Positions 51,049-60,613 of a stretch of 64,000 nucleotides of DNA are shown here, one piece after another. A model generated the notes under the pieces. That model was not told the origin of the DNA. It saw only the letters and a program-made list of their open reading frames with translations, and did not search any database. Origin of the DNA: Streptomyces xylophagus (GTDB lineage Bacteria; Actinomycetota; Actinomycetes; Streptomycetales; Streptomycetaceae); assembly GCF_000716435.1 (NCBI RefSeq), contig NZ_JNWO01000017.1, forward strand, positions 1-64,000, given 5' to 3'. The position numbers were made by a program, and so were the translations under genes. Position 1 is the stretch's first letter; each line of letters begins with the position of its first letter.

Positions 51049-54000
51049 TCAGAGGAGCGACGGCACCTCCGCCGCCGACACCGAACGCGTGGCCCGCTCC
51101 AGCGCGCTGGCCAGGAGCGCCAAGTCCGTGGGCCCGTTGCCCAGTTCGCGGACCGGGCGGCGGGCCGGGGGGTCGCCCATGCGCTGCCACTCCAGCGGGA
51201 CGACCGTGGGGCGCAGTGTCGCCGTGCGCGGGATACGGCCCGTGACCCGGCCGCCCTGGAAGGGGGTCGCCCGGCCGTCCGGGAGGGTCAACCGGCCGCG
51301 CCCCGGGGCCGGTTCGTCCGGGCCCTGGGTCGTCGCGTCGAGCGTGACGCGGAGCGTGGCGTGCCGGGCCGGTTCCGTCTCGGACGTACGGGCGTCCAGC
51401 GCGGCCGCCGCGACCAGGTGCACGCCGAGTCGCTCGCCCTCGCGGGCCACCGCCTCCAGCGCGCGTATGACCGAGCCCGCAGCTGGGCGCCCGGGGGAGC
51501 CCAGCGGGGGTTTCACCAGCGCGTCCAGGTCGTCGACCACCACGACCAGCCGGGGCAACGGCGGTGCTGCCTCGGTCTGTTGACGGGCCGCCGCCGAGGG
51601 CCGCAGCCGGATCGTCGCACTCGGCGGGCTCTCCAGATCCCCGGCGCCCGACGTGCCGCGCTGGGAGATGATCCGGCCCGACATCTCGTGCCGCGAGTGC
51701 CACTCGGCGAAGCCGATCCGGCCCAGCAACTCGGCCCGCCGCTTCAGCTCGGAGCTCAGGGACTGCGCGAACTCCCGCATTCGTACAGGGTCGTTGGCGG
51801 TGAGATGCGTGGTGACATGCGGTACGTCCGTGCAGACCCGCAGGCCCTCGCCGTGACCGCCGCTCGCCCCGACACTGTCCCGGCCGTCCATCAGCACGAT
51901 GCCCAGCCGGTCGGGGCGCTCGGCGGCGGCGAGCGAGGCGACCACCGCCCGCAGCAACTCCGTACGACCACTGCCGGGCGGGCCCTCGATCAGCAGGTGC
52001 GGTCCCTCGGCGGCGAGGTCCGCGGTGACCGGCCCGCGCGGACCGGCGCCGAGCACCGCCCAAGCCCGCCCGCCGAGCGCGTCCTTGTCGTCGCCGGCGT
52101 CCGCCCAACGCGTCAGCAGGGACGCCGGGGTGGCCCGGGCCAGCCCCAACTCGTCGAGCAGCCGCGCGGATTGGGGCAACGGCGCCGACACACGCGTGTG
52201 CCGCTCGCCCGCCGGACCGTCCGCCCGGAGCGGAGCCAGCGCCCGCGCGAACCGCTCGGCCCAGGCCAGCGATACCGCGTCCACCGCGGCCACGGTGCCT
52301 TGGCCGACGGGGCCGGAGGCGGAGGGGCCGGAGTCCGTCTGGTCGGGCCGAGACGCCTCTGTGCCGAGCCGTGACGCCCCCGTGCCGCCGTGCGCGACCC
52401 GCAGTACCCGCAGTGCCGTCGCGACATCACCGCTGAGCAGCCCGACCGCCCCGCACTCCCGGAACGTCGGCGCCGCCGCGCATGCCGCCTCGTACGTCTC
52501 CGTCACGGGCGACGCGGGCGAGGCCGGCTCCGTCTCGGCGAGACACACGACGTGGATACCGGCCCGGGGCCCGTCATGGGCCAGCCGCGCCACCGCCTCG
52601 CGCACATCGGCTCCACCGGGGTCACCGTCCACCACGAGCACGGTGTACGGCCCCACGAAGCCGTCCACCGAGCCGTCACCGTCGTCGGTGCGGGCCCAGG
52701 AGGGACGGTGGGCGGCGCCGCGAACCTGGTCGGCGGGCTCGGTGTCGGCGGGGCGCGGTCGGGTGGCGCCGGAGGCCGGGTCGTCGAAGGCGCCCGAGGG
52801 GTCGGAAGTGCCGGACCGGTGGTGGTGGGCGTCGTCGCTGGTGCTGTACGTGGTCGTCGCTCCACGCTGACGGCGGTCGTCGGCTGCATGCCGTGCGGTG
52901 CCGGTCCCCAACTGGCCCTCTGCCGAGCCGAGTTGTGAGGAGACGCCCGGCTGGGAGGACATCCCCGACTGCCCCTCCGTCGAGCCGCGCTGTGCGCCGA
53001 TGCCCGGGGTGCGCCGGCCGGAGGCGCCGGACGTGACGGTCGGCCGACCCGTGCCGTGCGTGTCGGCCGCGTGGTCCTCCAGGCGGCGGAGGAGTTCGTC
53101 GGTACGGGCCGTGGCCTGCTCGCGGTCGTAGGCAAGGAGGAGACGGCAGTCCTGGCCGTGTCCGGGGCGCAGATGCGGCAGCCAGCCGAGCCAGGACCAC
53201 TCGGCGGTGCGCTCGGCCACGGTACGCGCGCGGTCCGTGCTGATCAGCACGATCTCCAGGGCGTCAGGCGAGTGCAGCGCGGCGAGCTGGGCCACCACCG
53301 CGCGGGCCAGCCCCGAGAGCCGCGCGCGCGGACCGGCCAGGCCCAGCGCGCCGACCTCGCGCAGCCCGGAGGTCACCGGCACCGCGGGCAGCAGTGCCGA
53401 GCCGTCAGGTGTCGCCCGGTCCGCCGTACCGAGCCGCACGGTGAGCGCCTCGGGGTGACCGGGGGCGCGCTCCCACAGCCGGGGTCCCGGGCCCAGGGCG
53501 GTGAGCAGCAGGGCCGCCGGGTCGGGCCAGGTGTCCGGCTGCTGGGGGACGACGGGCGGGGGCGGCACGCTCTCGTCGGCGCCCTCCTCGTCGTACGAGC
53601 CGCCGTATGCCGAGCCGTACGCCGACTCGGAGTCCTCGGCGGTCGGCTCGCCGCGTCCGCCCGTCAGACGGCGTGCCCACTTGCCGATGCCACCGCGCCT
53701 GCGCACACCCGGCGGCACGTCGGTGCCACGGAGAGGGGTGCCCTTGCGTCCGTCGTGGTCGCCGGAGTCGTCGTCGGTGGGGATGCGGGAGGTCGTCGTA
53801 CGAGCGGAGAACGCGTCCTCGGTGTCGCCGTCCTCAAGAGCCTCGCCGAACACCCCGAAGCGGCCGGCGTGGGTGTCCCCGCCGTCGTGGACGACGCGGT
53901 GCTCGATGCTCGGGGCGCTGCCCTGGCCCGGCACCACGAGCGGTTCACTGCGCGGTGCGGCCGGGTTTCCGGGGGACACGCGCACGTGGCCCTCGCCGTC

Positions 54001-54657
54001 GGGGGCCGTCTCGGCGCGCGCTCCCGAGCCGCCGGACGGGGTCAGCCGCAGGGCCGACTCGCCGATGCGCAGCAGCGCGCCCGGGGCGAAGCGCACCGGG
54101 CGGGTGCCCACGCGCGTGCCCGCCAGGGTCGTGCCGTTCGTCGAGCCGAGGTCGGCGACCGAGACGCGGCCACCGGGGTCGACCGTGACCGCGCAGTGCA
54201 GCCGGGACACGTCCGGGTCGTCCAAGGGGACGTCGGCGTCGGCGGAGCGGCCGATGTGGATCTGACCGCCGTGCAGGAGGTGCACCCCGCCCGCGTCCGG
54301 CCCGGCGACCACATGGAGCTGGGTCGGGGCGTCGTCCAGCTCGGGATGCGCCTCGGGCTCGGCGGGGGTGCCCAGGGACAGCACCGCGCCGTCCGTCAGC
54401 GGCGGCTCGCCGAGGGTGCAGCGCTGGGTGTCGAGGCGCTCCACGCCCGCGTACAGCACGATCGGGCCGCCGGACTCGCGGCTCCGCTCGGGCTGGGACG
54501 CCGCCGCGTCGGCGGAGACCGCCGAGGCCAGCGCCGAGGCCACCGCGGCCAGGGCCGTGCCGGCGGGCGCGGTGACCAGCACATCGCAACTCGCGAGGCG
54601 GCCCCGCGGCTGCGCGGGCGGCCCCAACGGGTCTACGACGGTCAGCCGGATCTGCAT
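51049..54657 (-). CDS. FHA domain protein with FtsK/SpoIIIE-like ATPase region
   Basis: A 1202-residue protein. An FHA domain lies at about 115-215 (IHIGRSADADVPLDDPDVSR, then LGSTNGTTL), normally a phosphothreonine reader. The middle is long, acidic and Ser/Gly-rich. Segments resembling the FtsK/EssC-type ATPase of type VII secretion follow (PALLLTALGPGPRLWERAPG; LAAEGPHLLIEGPPGSGRT near 880-900; LVVVVDDLDALV near 1035). The P-loop ends in GR-T rather than GK-T, so ATP hydrolysis may be weak or lost. No obvious transmembrane helix is seen, unlike EssC. It is divergent from pkaA, so it is a candidate partner or substrate of the PkaA/PkaB kinases. ATG 54657 is chosen; longer frames contain non-family residues. 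Confidence 0.85.
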   Translation of the reverse strand: MQIRLTVVDPLGPPAQPRGRLASCDVLVTAPAGTALAAVASALASAVSADAAASQPERSRESGGPIVLYAGVERLDTQRCTLGEPPLTDGAVLSLGTPAEPEAHPELDDAPTQLHVVAGPDAGGVHLLHGGQIHIGRSADADVPLDDPDVSRLHCAVTVDPGGRVSVADLGSTNGTTLAGTRVGTRPVRFAPGALLRIGESALRLTPSGGSGARAETAPDGEGHVRVSPGNPAAPRSEPLVVPGQGSAPSIEHRVVHDGGDTHAGRFGVFGEALEDGDTEDAFSARTTTSRIPTDDDSGDHDGRKGTPLRGTDVPPGVRRRGGIGKWARRLTGGRGEPTAEDSESAYGSAYGGSYDEEGADESVPPPPVVPQQPDTWPDPAALLLTALGPGPRLWERAPGHPEALTVRLGTADRATPDGSALLPAVPVTSGLREVGALGLAGPRARLSGLARAVVAQLAALHSPDALEIVLISTDRARTVAERTAEWSWLGWLPHLRPGHGQDCRLLLAYDREQATARTDELLRRLEDHAADTHGTGRPTVTSGASGRRTPGIGAQRGSTEGQSGMSSQPGVSSQLGSAEGQLGTGTARHAADDRRQRGATTTYSTSDDAHHHRSGTSDPSGAFDDPASGATRPRPADTEPADQVRGAAHRPSWARTDDGDGSVDGFVGPYTVLVVDGDPGGADVREAVARLAHDGPRAGIHVVCLAETEPASPASPVTETYEAACAAAPTFRECGAVGLLSGDVATALRVLRVAHGGTGASRLGTEASRPDQTDSGPSASGPVGQGTVAAVDAVSLAWAERFARALAPLRADGPAGERHTRVSAPLPQSARLLDELGLARATPASLLTRWADAGDDKDALGGRAWAVLGAGPRGPVTADLAAEGPHLLIEGPPGSGRTELLRAVVASLAAAERPDRLGIVLMDGRDSVGASGGHGEGLRVCTDVPHVTTHLTANDPVRMREFAQSLSSELKRRAELLGRIGFAEWHSRHEMSGRIISQRGTSGAGDLESPPSATIRLRPSAAARQQTEAAPPLPRLVVVVDDLDALVKPPLGSPGRPAAGSVIRALEAVAREGERLGVHLVAAAALDARTSETEPARHATLRVTLDATTQGPDEPAPGRGRLTLPDGRATPFQGGRVTGRIPRTATLRPTVVPLEWQRMGDPPARRPVRELGNGPTDLALLASALERATRSVSAAEVPSLL

Positions 54658-54990
54658 CGCCGTCAGCGGTCCCTTCTGCCCGGGCAGAGGTTTCCCCCCA
54701 CCCCAACACGAGCACATCGGCCAGTACTGCACGCATCCTCGCACCTGCCACTGACAACTCGCCCGGGGCCCGGCAGCAAGTGATCTTGATTGGTCAGCTC
54801 TGTCCCCAAAAGTGCCTGACCAGTGCCGCACCGGTGATCGAGTGAGACCGGTCATGTCCGGCTTCGGCAACCAGGAGACCGGGGTAAGCGTCTTTCCTTC
54901 GAACATGTACGGCAACGCTTACGTAGGTAGCCGCAAGAGGGGCGGCACTACAGTGGACCGGAACACAGGCAAGCAGCAGGGAGCGCAGAC
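54658..54990. promoter_or_regulatory. Divergent promoter region between FHA gene and pkaA
   Basis: A 333-bp gap without genes. It holds an inverted repeat TGGTCAG (54791-54797) / CTGACCA (54816-54822), two ACCGGT palindromes 17 bp apart (54830 and 54847), and a -10-like TACAGT at 54949-54954, about 36 bases before the pkaA start. Individual roles are not established. Confidence 0.4.
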
Positions 54991-56682
54991 GTGCGGCCGG
55001 TAGGCAGCAAGTACCTCCTGGAGGAGCCGCTCGGACGCGGTGCCACGGGCACCGTCTGGCGGGCCCGCCAGCGCGAGACGGCGGGCGCCGAGGCGGCCGT
55101 CCAGGGTCAGCCCGGCGAGACCGTCGCGATCAAGGTCCTCAAGGAAGAGCTCGCCAACGATCCCGACATCGTGATGCGGTTCCTCCGCGAGCGGTCGGTG
55201 CTGCTGCGCCTGACCCACCCGAACATCGTCCGGGTCCGCGACCTGGTGGTCGAGGGCGATCTCCTGGCGCTCGTCATGGACCTCGTAGAGGGCCCCGACC
55301 TGCACCACTACCTGCGCGAGAACGGCCCCTTCAGCCCCGTCGGCGCCGCGCTGCTCACCGCGCAGATCGCCGACGCGCTGGCCGCCAGCCACGCCGACGG
55401 CGTCGTCCACCGCGACCTGAAGCCGGCCAACGTGCTGCTCAAGCAGGGCGGCGGCCAGATGTACCCGCTGCTCACCGACTTCGGCATCGCCCGCCTCGCC
55501 GACTCCCCGGGCCTGACCCGCACCCAGGAGTTCGTCGGCACGCCCGCGTACATCGCGCCGGAGTCCGCCGAGGGCCGCCCGCAGACCTCCGCCGTGGACA
55601 TCTACGGCGCCGGCATCCTGATGTACGAGCTGGTCACCGGCCACCCGCCGTTCTCCGGCGGCTCGGCCCTCGAAGTCCTCCACCAGCACCTGAGCGCCGA
55701 ACCGCGCCGCCCCTCGACGGTCCCCGACCCCCTGTGGACGGTCATCGAGCGCTGCCTGCGCAAGAACCCGGACGAACGCCCCAGCGCCGAGAACCTCGCC
55801 CGCGGCCTGCGGGTCGTCGCCGAGGGCGTCGGCGTGCACGCGAACTCCGCGCAGATCGCCGCCGCCGAGAACGTCGGCAGGCTGCTGGCCCCCGACCCCG
55901 CGCCCGCCGCCGTACCGGGCGTGCCCGGCGCCGCGGACCCGACGCAGGTCCTCTCACACGGAGCGGGCGGCTACGACCCGAACGCGGCCACCAGCGTCCT
56001 CCCGCACACCAGCGGCCCCGTGGGCGCCGCCGACCCGACCACCGTGCTGCCGAACCGCGGCGCGGCCGACCCGACCACGGTCATGCCGCAGAACCCGTAC
56101 GGCCAGCAGGGCGGGCAGAACCCGTCGGGCCCCGGCCCCGAGCAGCCGCACCCCTGGCAGAACCAGCTCCGCGCGGCCCGCGACCGCAACGAACAGACAC
56201 AGTTCCAGCCCTACCTCGACCCGGGCGAGGACCCGCTGCGCCGCCGCCCCCAGCGCCAGGTCGCCCACCCGCAGCAGCAACAGCCACAGCCCCGCCAGGC
56301 CGCCCAGCAGCGCCCGCAGCAGCGGCCCCCGCAGCGCCAACAGCGCCCGCAGCAGCAGGGCTACGGCTATCCGCAGCAGCAACAGCCGCAGCAGTACGCC
56401 CCGCCGCGCCAGCAGCAGCCCCAGCGGCCGCAGGAGCCCGCACGTGAGCCCCGCCAGCCGCGGCAGCGCAGCGCCAACCCGATGAAGATCCCCGGACTCG
56501 GCTGCCTGAAGGGCTGTCTGTTCACGATCGTCCTGCTGTTCGTCGCGGGCTGGCTGGTGTGGGAGCTGACCCCGCTGCAGGACTGGATCGGCACCGGCAA
56601 GAGCTACTGGCAGGAGATCACCGGCGTCGTCCACACGGTGAGCGGCTGGGTCAAGGATCTGGGTTCCGCGGCGGGCAACTGA
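54991..56682 (+). CDS. pkaA: Serine/threonine protein kinase PkaA
   Basis: A 563-residue membrane-anchored Hanks-type kinase. The P-loop is GRGATGTVW, K48 is in VAIKVL, HRDLKPANVLL has D142, DFG has D163, and GTPAYIAPE is the activation-segment end. An insertion of about 15 residues (AGAEAAVQGQ) sits between the glycine loop and the Lys. The region about 280-500 is Pro/Gln-rich, with ADPT repeats, and a single helix (CLFTIVLLFVAGWLVW, about 512-527) is near the C-terminus, leaving a short external tail. The GTG start is behind GGGAGCG. It precedes pkaB, as in S. coelicolor. Confidence 0.93.
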   Translation: MRPVGSKYLLEEPLGRGATGTVWRARQRETAGAEAAVQGQPGETVAIKVLKEELANDPDIVMRFLRERSVLLRLTHPNIVRVRDLVVEGDLLALVMDLVEGPDLHHYLRENGPFSPVGAALLTAQIADALAASHADGVVHRDLKPANVLLKQGGGQMYPLLTDFGIARLADSPGLTRTQEFVGTPAYIAPESAEGRPQTSAVDIYGAGILMYELVTGHPPFSGGSALEVLHQHLSAEPRRPSTVPDPLWTVIERCLRKNPDERPSAENLARGLRVVAEGVGVHANSAQIAAAENVGRLLAPDPAPAAVPGVPGAADPTQVLSHGAGGYDPNAATSVLPHTSGPVGAADPTTVLPNRGAADPTTVMPQNPYGQQGGQNPSGPGPEQPHPWQNQLRAARDRNEQTQFQPYLDPGEDPLRRRPQRQVAHPQQQQPQPRQAAQQRPQQRPPQRQQRPQQQGYGYPQQQQPQQYAPPRQQQPQRPQEPAREPRQPRQRSANPMKIPGLGCLKGCLFTIVLLFVAGWLVWELTPLQDWIGTGKSYWQEITGVVHTVSGWVKDLGSAAGN

Positions 56683-56747
56683 CCGCCGACCGACCGTCGA
56701 CCGACCGCTGAGCGACCCCCGACCGACCGCTGACCGACGCCGACCAA
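56682..56747 (+). repeat. Degenerate (CGACCGAC)n tract after pkaA
   Basis: Seven or so copies of GACCGACCG/CGACCGCTGA follow the pkaA stop directly. Simple-sequence DNA with no apparent coding content. Confidence 0.7.
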
Positions 56748-56881
56748 TCGCCGTAAAGCCCCAAGTCCGGCGTTGTGTTGGTGATTTGTCGACACCCAGT
56801 GGGTGATTTCTGCCTCGGCGGTGAAGGTTGGCTCATCTGACGCGTAGTTTTAACGACAACACGCGTCTGGATGGAGCAGTC

Positions 56882-58123
56882 TTGGCACGGAAGATCGGCA
56901 GCCGGTACACCGCCAACCAGATCCTGGGGCGGGGCAGCGCCGGCACGGTGTGGCTGGGTGAGGGTCCCGAGGGGCCCGTCGCCGTCAAGCTGCTGCGCGA
57001 GGACCTCGCGTCCGACCAGGAACTCGTCGGACGCTTCGTGCAGGAGCGCACGGCCCTGCTCGGCCTGGAGCACCCGAACATCGTGTCCGTACGGGACCTG
57101 GTCGTCGACGGCAACGACCTCGCCCTCGTCATGGACCTGGTCCGGGGGACGGATCTGCGCACCCGGCTGGACCGGGAGCGGCGCCTCGCCCCCGAGGCCG
57201 CGGTGGCGATCGTCGCCGACATCGCGGACGGACTGGCGGCGGCCCACGCGGCCGGCGTCGTGCACCGGGACGTCAAGCCGGAGAACGTCCTCCTCGACAT
57301 GCAGGGCCCGCTCGGCCCCGGCGGCGCGCACCCCGCGCTGCTGACGGACTTCGGGGTCGCCAAACTCATCGACTCCCCGCGCCGCACCCGCGCCACGAAG
57401 ATCATCGGCACGCCCGACTATCTCGCCCCCGAGATCGTCGAGGGCCTGCCCCCGCGCGCGGCCGTCGACATCTACGCCCTCGCGACCGTCCTGTACGAAC
57501 TCCTCGCCGGCTTCACCCCGTTCGGCGGCGGCCACCCCGGCGCGGTGCTAAGACGGCACGTCACCGAGACCGTCGTACCGCTGCCCGGGATTCCCGACGA
57601 ACTCTGGCAGCTGATGGTGCAGTGCCTGGCGAAGGCCCCGGCCTCCCGGCTGCGGGCCTCCGAACTCGCCGCCCGCCTGCGCGAACAGCTCCCCCTGCTG
57701 GCCGGGATGCCTCCACTGGACGTGGACGAACCGGACACAGAGCAGGAGGAGGCGGAGCAGGAGGAGGCCCCGGTGGCCACGCCCGCGCGCGGCGAGCGGG
57801 TACGGCGCGGTGCCGTACCGCTGGTGCCGGGCGCCAAGCCCGCCGACTCCAACCGGGACACCCACACCTCGATGCGGGTCCCCGCGCCGGACGAACTGGC
57901 GGGCGGCCCCCGCGGCACGGCCCGGGCACCCCGCCCGGCGGGCGCCCCACGCCCCGGTTCGGCTCGGCACCGGGCGGCTACGCGACGCAGGCGGCTGACC
58001 CTGGGGGCGGCGGCGGTCGCGCTGATCGCGGCGGTGGGAGTCGGTACGTGGGTGGCCACGTCGAGCGACGACTCCGGAGCGAACTCCCCGGACACGAAGA
58101 ACTCGGCACCGGCTTCGCCGTAA
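56882..58123 (+). CDS. pkaB: Serine/threonine protein kinase PkaB
   Basis: A 413-residue Hanks-type kinase. [10 protein letters not shown]36 in [21 protein letters not shown] and GTPDYLAPE are all intact. A linker rich in Glu ([11 protein letters not shown]) and then Arg/Pro follows. One transmembrane helix ([20 protein letters not shown]) lies at about 377-396, with a short outer tail. I place the start at TTG 56882 behind GGAG, beginning [18 protein letters not shown]; an upstream TTG (56828) would add 18 non-family residues. The FHA protein and PkaA nearby suggest one phospho-signalling module. Confidence 0.92.
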   Translation: MARKIGSRYTANQILGRGSAGTVWLGEGPEGPVAVKLLREDLASDQELVGRFVQERTALLGLEHPNIVSVRDLVVDGNDLALVMDLVRGTDLRTRLDRERRLAPEAAVAIVADIADGLAAAHAAGVVHRDVKPENVLLDMQGPLGPGGAHPALLTDFGVAKLIDSPRRTRATKIIGTPDYLAPEIVEGLPPRAAVDIYALATVLYELLAGFTPFGGGHPGAVLRRHVTETVVPLPGIPDELWQLMVQCLAKAPASRLRASELAARLREQLPLLAGMPPLDVDEPDTEQEEAEQEEAPVATPARGERVRRGAVPLVPGAKPADSNRDTHTSMRVPAPDELAGGPRGTARAPRPAGAPRPGSARHRAATRRRRLTLGAAAVALIAAVGVGTWVATSSDDSGANSPDTKNSAPASP

Positions 58124-58158
58124 TTTCTCGCCCCCGCCGCCCCTACCCGTCCCATCCC

Positions 58159-58397
58159 AAGGGGCTCCGCCCCCTGGACCCCCGGTCGGCCTGAACGGCC
58201 TCGTCCTCAAGCGCCGGACGGGCTGGGTGATGCGGACCGGCGCTGGAAAGACCGAGCCGGGCGGGCTGGGTGATGCTTACCGGCGCTTGAGAGACCGAGT
58301 CGGACGGGCTGGTTGTGGTGCACCTCTCGGCCGACCGAGTCGGGTGGTGGCTGGGCGCAGGTCGGGGGGTCTAGGGGCGGAGCCCCCAGGTGCGGCG
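58159..58397. repeat. Streptomyces-type intergenic repeat with inverted ends
   Basis: AAGGGGCTCCGCCCCCTGGA at 58159 is mirrored by TAGGGGCGGAGCCCCCAGG at 58372, giving imperfect terminal inverted repeats of about 20 bp around roughly 190 bp. Inside, a 30-60 bp motif (GGACGGGCTGG...GACCGAG) is repeated up to three times. Similar GGGGCTCCGCCCC elements are scattered between genes in streptomycetes. It fills most of the 349-bp gap between pkaB and prfB. Confidence 0.65.
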
Positions 58398-58472
58398 GCA
58401 CCGGCACGGGGTGATCAGAGCCCGGTAACGGCCACGGCGCACCCCGCTTGGCGGAGCCGTTACGCTGGGGGC

Positions 58473-59579
58473 GTGGCAGTCGTCGATGTATCCGAAGAGC
58501 TCAAGTCCCTCTCCTCGACCATGGAGTCGATCGAGGCCGTCCTGGACCTGGACAAGCTGAGGGCAGATGTCGTCGTCCTCGAGGAGCAGGCGGCAGCGCC
58601 CTCCCTGTGGGACGACCCGGAAGCGGCGCAGAAGGTCACCAGCAAGCTGAGTCACCTCCAGGCCGAGATCCGCAAGACCGAGGCCCTGCGCGGCCGGATC
58701 GACGACCTCTCGGTCCTCTTCGAGATGGCCGAGGAGGAGGACGACCCGGACACCCGCGCCGAGGCGGAGAACGAGCTGACCGCCGTCAAGAAGGCGCTGG
58801 ACGAGATGGAGGTCCGCACCCTCCTCTCCGGCGAGTACGACTCCCGCGAGGCCGTCGTCACCATCCGCGCCGAGGCCGGAGGCGTCGACGCCTCCGACTT
58901 CACCGAGAAGCTCCAGCGCATGTACCTGCGCTGGGCCGAGCGGCACGGCTACAAGACGGAGCTCTACGAGACGTCGTACGCCGAAGAGGCCGGCATCAAG
59001 TCGACCACCTTCGCCGTGCACGTGCCGTACGCCTACGGCACGCTCTCCGTCGAGCAGGGCACCCACCGCCTCGTGCGGATCTCGCCCTTCGACAACCAGG
59101 GCCGCCGCCAGACCTCGTTCGCCGGCGTGGAGATCCTCCCGGTCGTCGAGCAGACCGACCACATCGAGATCGACGAGTCCGAGCTGCGTGTGGATGTCTA
59201 CCGGTCATCCGGCCCCGGCGGCCAGGGCGTCAACACCACCGACTCCGCGGTCCGCCTCACCCACCTCCCCACCGGCATCGTCGTCTCCTGCCAGAACGAA
59301 CGCTCGCAGATCCAGAACAAGGCCAGCGCGATGAACGTGCTCCAGGCCAAGCTGCTGGAGCGCCGCCGCCAGGAGGAGCAGGCCCGGATGGACGCCCTCA
59401 AGGGCGACGGCGGCAACTCCTGGGGCAACCAGATGCGTTCGTACGTCCTGCACCCGTACCAGATGGTCAAGGACCTGCGCACGGAGTACGAAGTCGGCAA
59501 CCCCGAGGCCGTGTTCAACGGCGAGATCGACGGCTTCCTCGAGGCCGGAATTCGCTGGCGCAAGCAGCAGGAGAAGTAA
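58473..59579 (+). CDS. prfB: Peptide chain release factor 2
   Basis: A 368-residue RF2 that recognises UGA/UAA. The stop-codon reading tripeptide S204-P205-F206 and the GGQ motif ([18 protein letters not shown], about 249-251), which triggers peptidyl-tRNA hydrolysis, are intact. The reading frame is continuous from GTG 58473: the programmed +1 frameshift at an early UGA found in E. coli prfB is absent. A terminator follows. Confidence 0.96.
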   Translation: MAVVDVSEELKSLSSTMESIEAVLDLDKLRADVVVLEEQAAAPSLWDDPEAAQKVTSKLSHLQAEIRKTEALRGRIDDLSVLFEMAEEEDDPDTRAEAENELTAVKKALDEMEVRTLLSGEYDSREAVVTIRAEAGGVDASDFTEKLQRMYLRWAERHGYKTELYETSYAEEAGIKSTTFAVHVPYAYGTLSVEQGTHRLVRISPFDNQGRRQTSFAGVEILPVVEQTDHIEIDESELRVDVYRSSGPGGQGVNTTDSAVRLTHLPTGIVVSCQNERSQIQNKASAMNVLQAKLLERRRQEEQARMDALKGDGGNSWGNQMRSYVLHPYQMVKDLRTEYEVGNPEAVFNGEIDGFLEAGIRWRKQQEK

Positions 59580-59601
59580 CCCCGCACGTAGTTTTGTCGA
59601 C

Positions 59602-59638
59602 AAGGCAACTGCCGTCCACCGGGCGGCAGTTGCCTTTT
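59602..59638 (+). terminator. prfB terminator
   Basis: A perfect 13-bp stem AAGGCAACTGCCG / CGGCAGTTGCCTT with a 9-base loop, followed by TTG. Confidence 0.9.
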
Positions 59639-59699
59639 GTCTTCCCGTCGCGCTCCATGATGTCTGGGTTTTACATCACACTCACAGGTTTCATCTCCC

Positions 59700-59768
59700 A
59701 GTAAAGAACGCTTACTTGGACATTGCGCTCGCAACGGCCTTGACGTTGCTGTGAAAAATGGGAAGGGT
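59700..59768 (+). promoter_or_regulatory. Putative promoter of the LAETG protein gene
   Basis: TTGACG (59740-59745) and AAGGGT (59763-59768) are 17 bases apart. Upstream is the inverted repeat AGTAA (59700-59704) / TTACT (59712-59716). The transcript would have a leader of about 125 bases before ATG 59902; I do not recognise a known riboswitch in it. The gap 59639-59901 holds nothing else. Confidence 0.35.
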
Positions 59769-59901
59769 GAAGCGTGGCATGCGTGTCTCTGGGGCGCATG
59801 TGAACCGGGGGAGTCGAGCTTTCGCCAGCCGCTACCCCTGTCGATCACGGCCCCGGACACCGACGCACCACTGACGACGAGCTACTGGGGGTAGCAACCA
59901 G

Positions 59902-60516
59902 ATGACCAAGAAGACGCGGATCCGTGTCGCGCGCATAGCGGCCGGTGCCGTCATCGCCGCCGGTGCCTCGCTGACCGCCGCGGGTGCCGCCTCGGCGCTC
60001 GACCTGGGCGTGACGCTGAGCGCCACTACCACCACCGACGACGCACCGGGCGACGGGACCGACTCCCCGACCCCGACCGACACCAGTGTCCCGACCGCTC
60101 CGAACACGCCGACGAGCGAGCCGCCGTCCTCGGAGCCCCCGTCCTCCGAGCCGCCGACGTCGGAGCCGCCCACGTCGGACGACCCGACCGAGCCCACGGA
60201 CAACCCCACCGAGCCGACGGACGAGCCCACCACCGACAGCCCGTCGGACGGCAGCACCAGCGGCTCCGGCACCGGTTCCACCGGCGGCAACAACACCGAC
60301 CCCGACGGCGGCTCCTCCGCCCAGGAGGCGGGCACCTCCGCCCTCACGGACACCGGCTCCGACACGTCGGCCCAGGGCAGCGGTGACGAGCTCGCCGAGA
60401 CCGGTGCCGGCCAGACCGCGTTCCTGCTGATCGGCGCCGCGACGATGATCGCCGGCGGCATCGCCTTCCGCGTCCTCCCGCGCCTCGGGAACAGCCGCGG
60501 CGGCACGGCTGCCTGA
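59902..60516 (+). CDS. LAETG-anchored surface protein (sortase E type substrate)
   Basis: A 204-residue secreted protein. A signal peptide (basic MTKKTRIRVAR, then an Ala-rich core, likely cut near AASA-LD at residue 32) precedes a low-complexity Thr/Ser/Pro/Glu-rich stalk (SEPPSSEPPSSEPPTSEPPT and similar). LAETG is at residues 164-168, followed by a hydrophobic helix and a positively charged end (RVLPRLGNSRGGTAA). LAxTG is the sortase E type motif of Streptomyces chaplins. The protein has no folded domain of its own, so it may act as a spacer on the wall. Function unknown. Confidence 0.85.
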   Translation: MTKKTRIRVARIAAGAVIAAGASLTAAGAASALDLGVTLSATTTTDDAPGDGTDSPTPTDTSVPTAPNTPTSEPPSSEPPSSEPPTSEPPTSDDPTEPTDNPTEPTDEPTTDSPSDGSTSGSGTGSTGGNNTDPDGGSSAQEAGTSALTDTGSDTSAQGSGDELAETGAGQTAFLLIGAATMIAGGIAFRVLPRLGNSRGGTAA

Positions 60517-60555
60517 CGGTAGCCGTCCCCGTACGGAACGTACGCGCAGTGCATG

Positions 60556-60594
60556 ACGAAGGGCCCGGAGCGGGAATCGCTCCGGGCCCTTCGT
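60556..60594. terminator. Bidirectional terminator
   Basis: A perfect 17-bp stem (ACGAAGGGCCCGGAGCG / CGCTCCGGGCCCTTCGT) with loop GGAAT, between the convergent LAETG gene and the small zinc-ribbon gene. Confidence 0.9.
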
Positions 60595-60613
60595 GCGCGC
60601 TCTTCGGTGTGGC

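Noticed and set aside
51049..54657. A type VII secretion locus
   Set aside because: The EssC/FtsK-like core lacks transmembrane helices and has an altered P-loop; no WXG100, EccB/D/E or mycosin genes are nearby.
58227..58472. N-terminal extension of prfB in frame
   Set aside because: Arg/Gly-rich residues derived from the intergenic repeat; RF2 begins at GTG 58473, giving the usual length.
59775..59901. A riboswitch (for example c-di-AMP type) in the leader of the LAETG gene
   Set aside because: There is a GAACCGGGGGAG stretch, but I could not build the conserved core pairing; the evidence is too weak to call.
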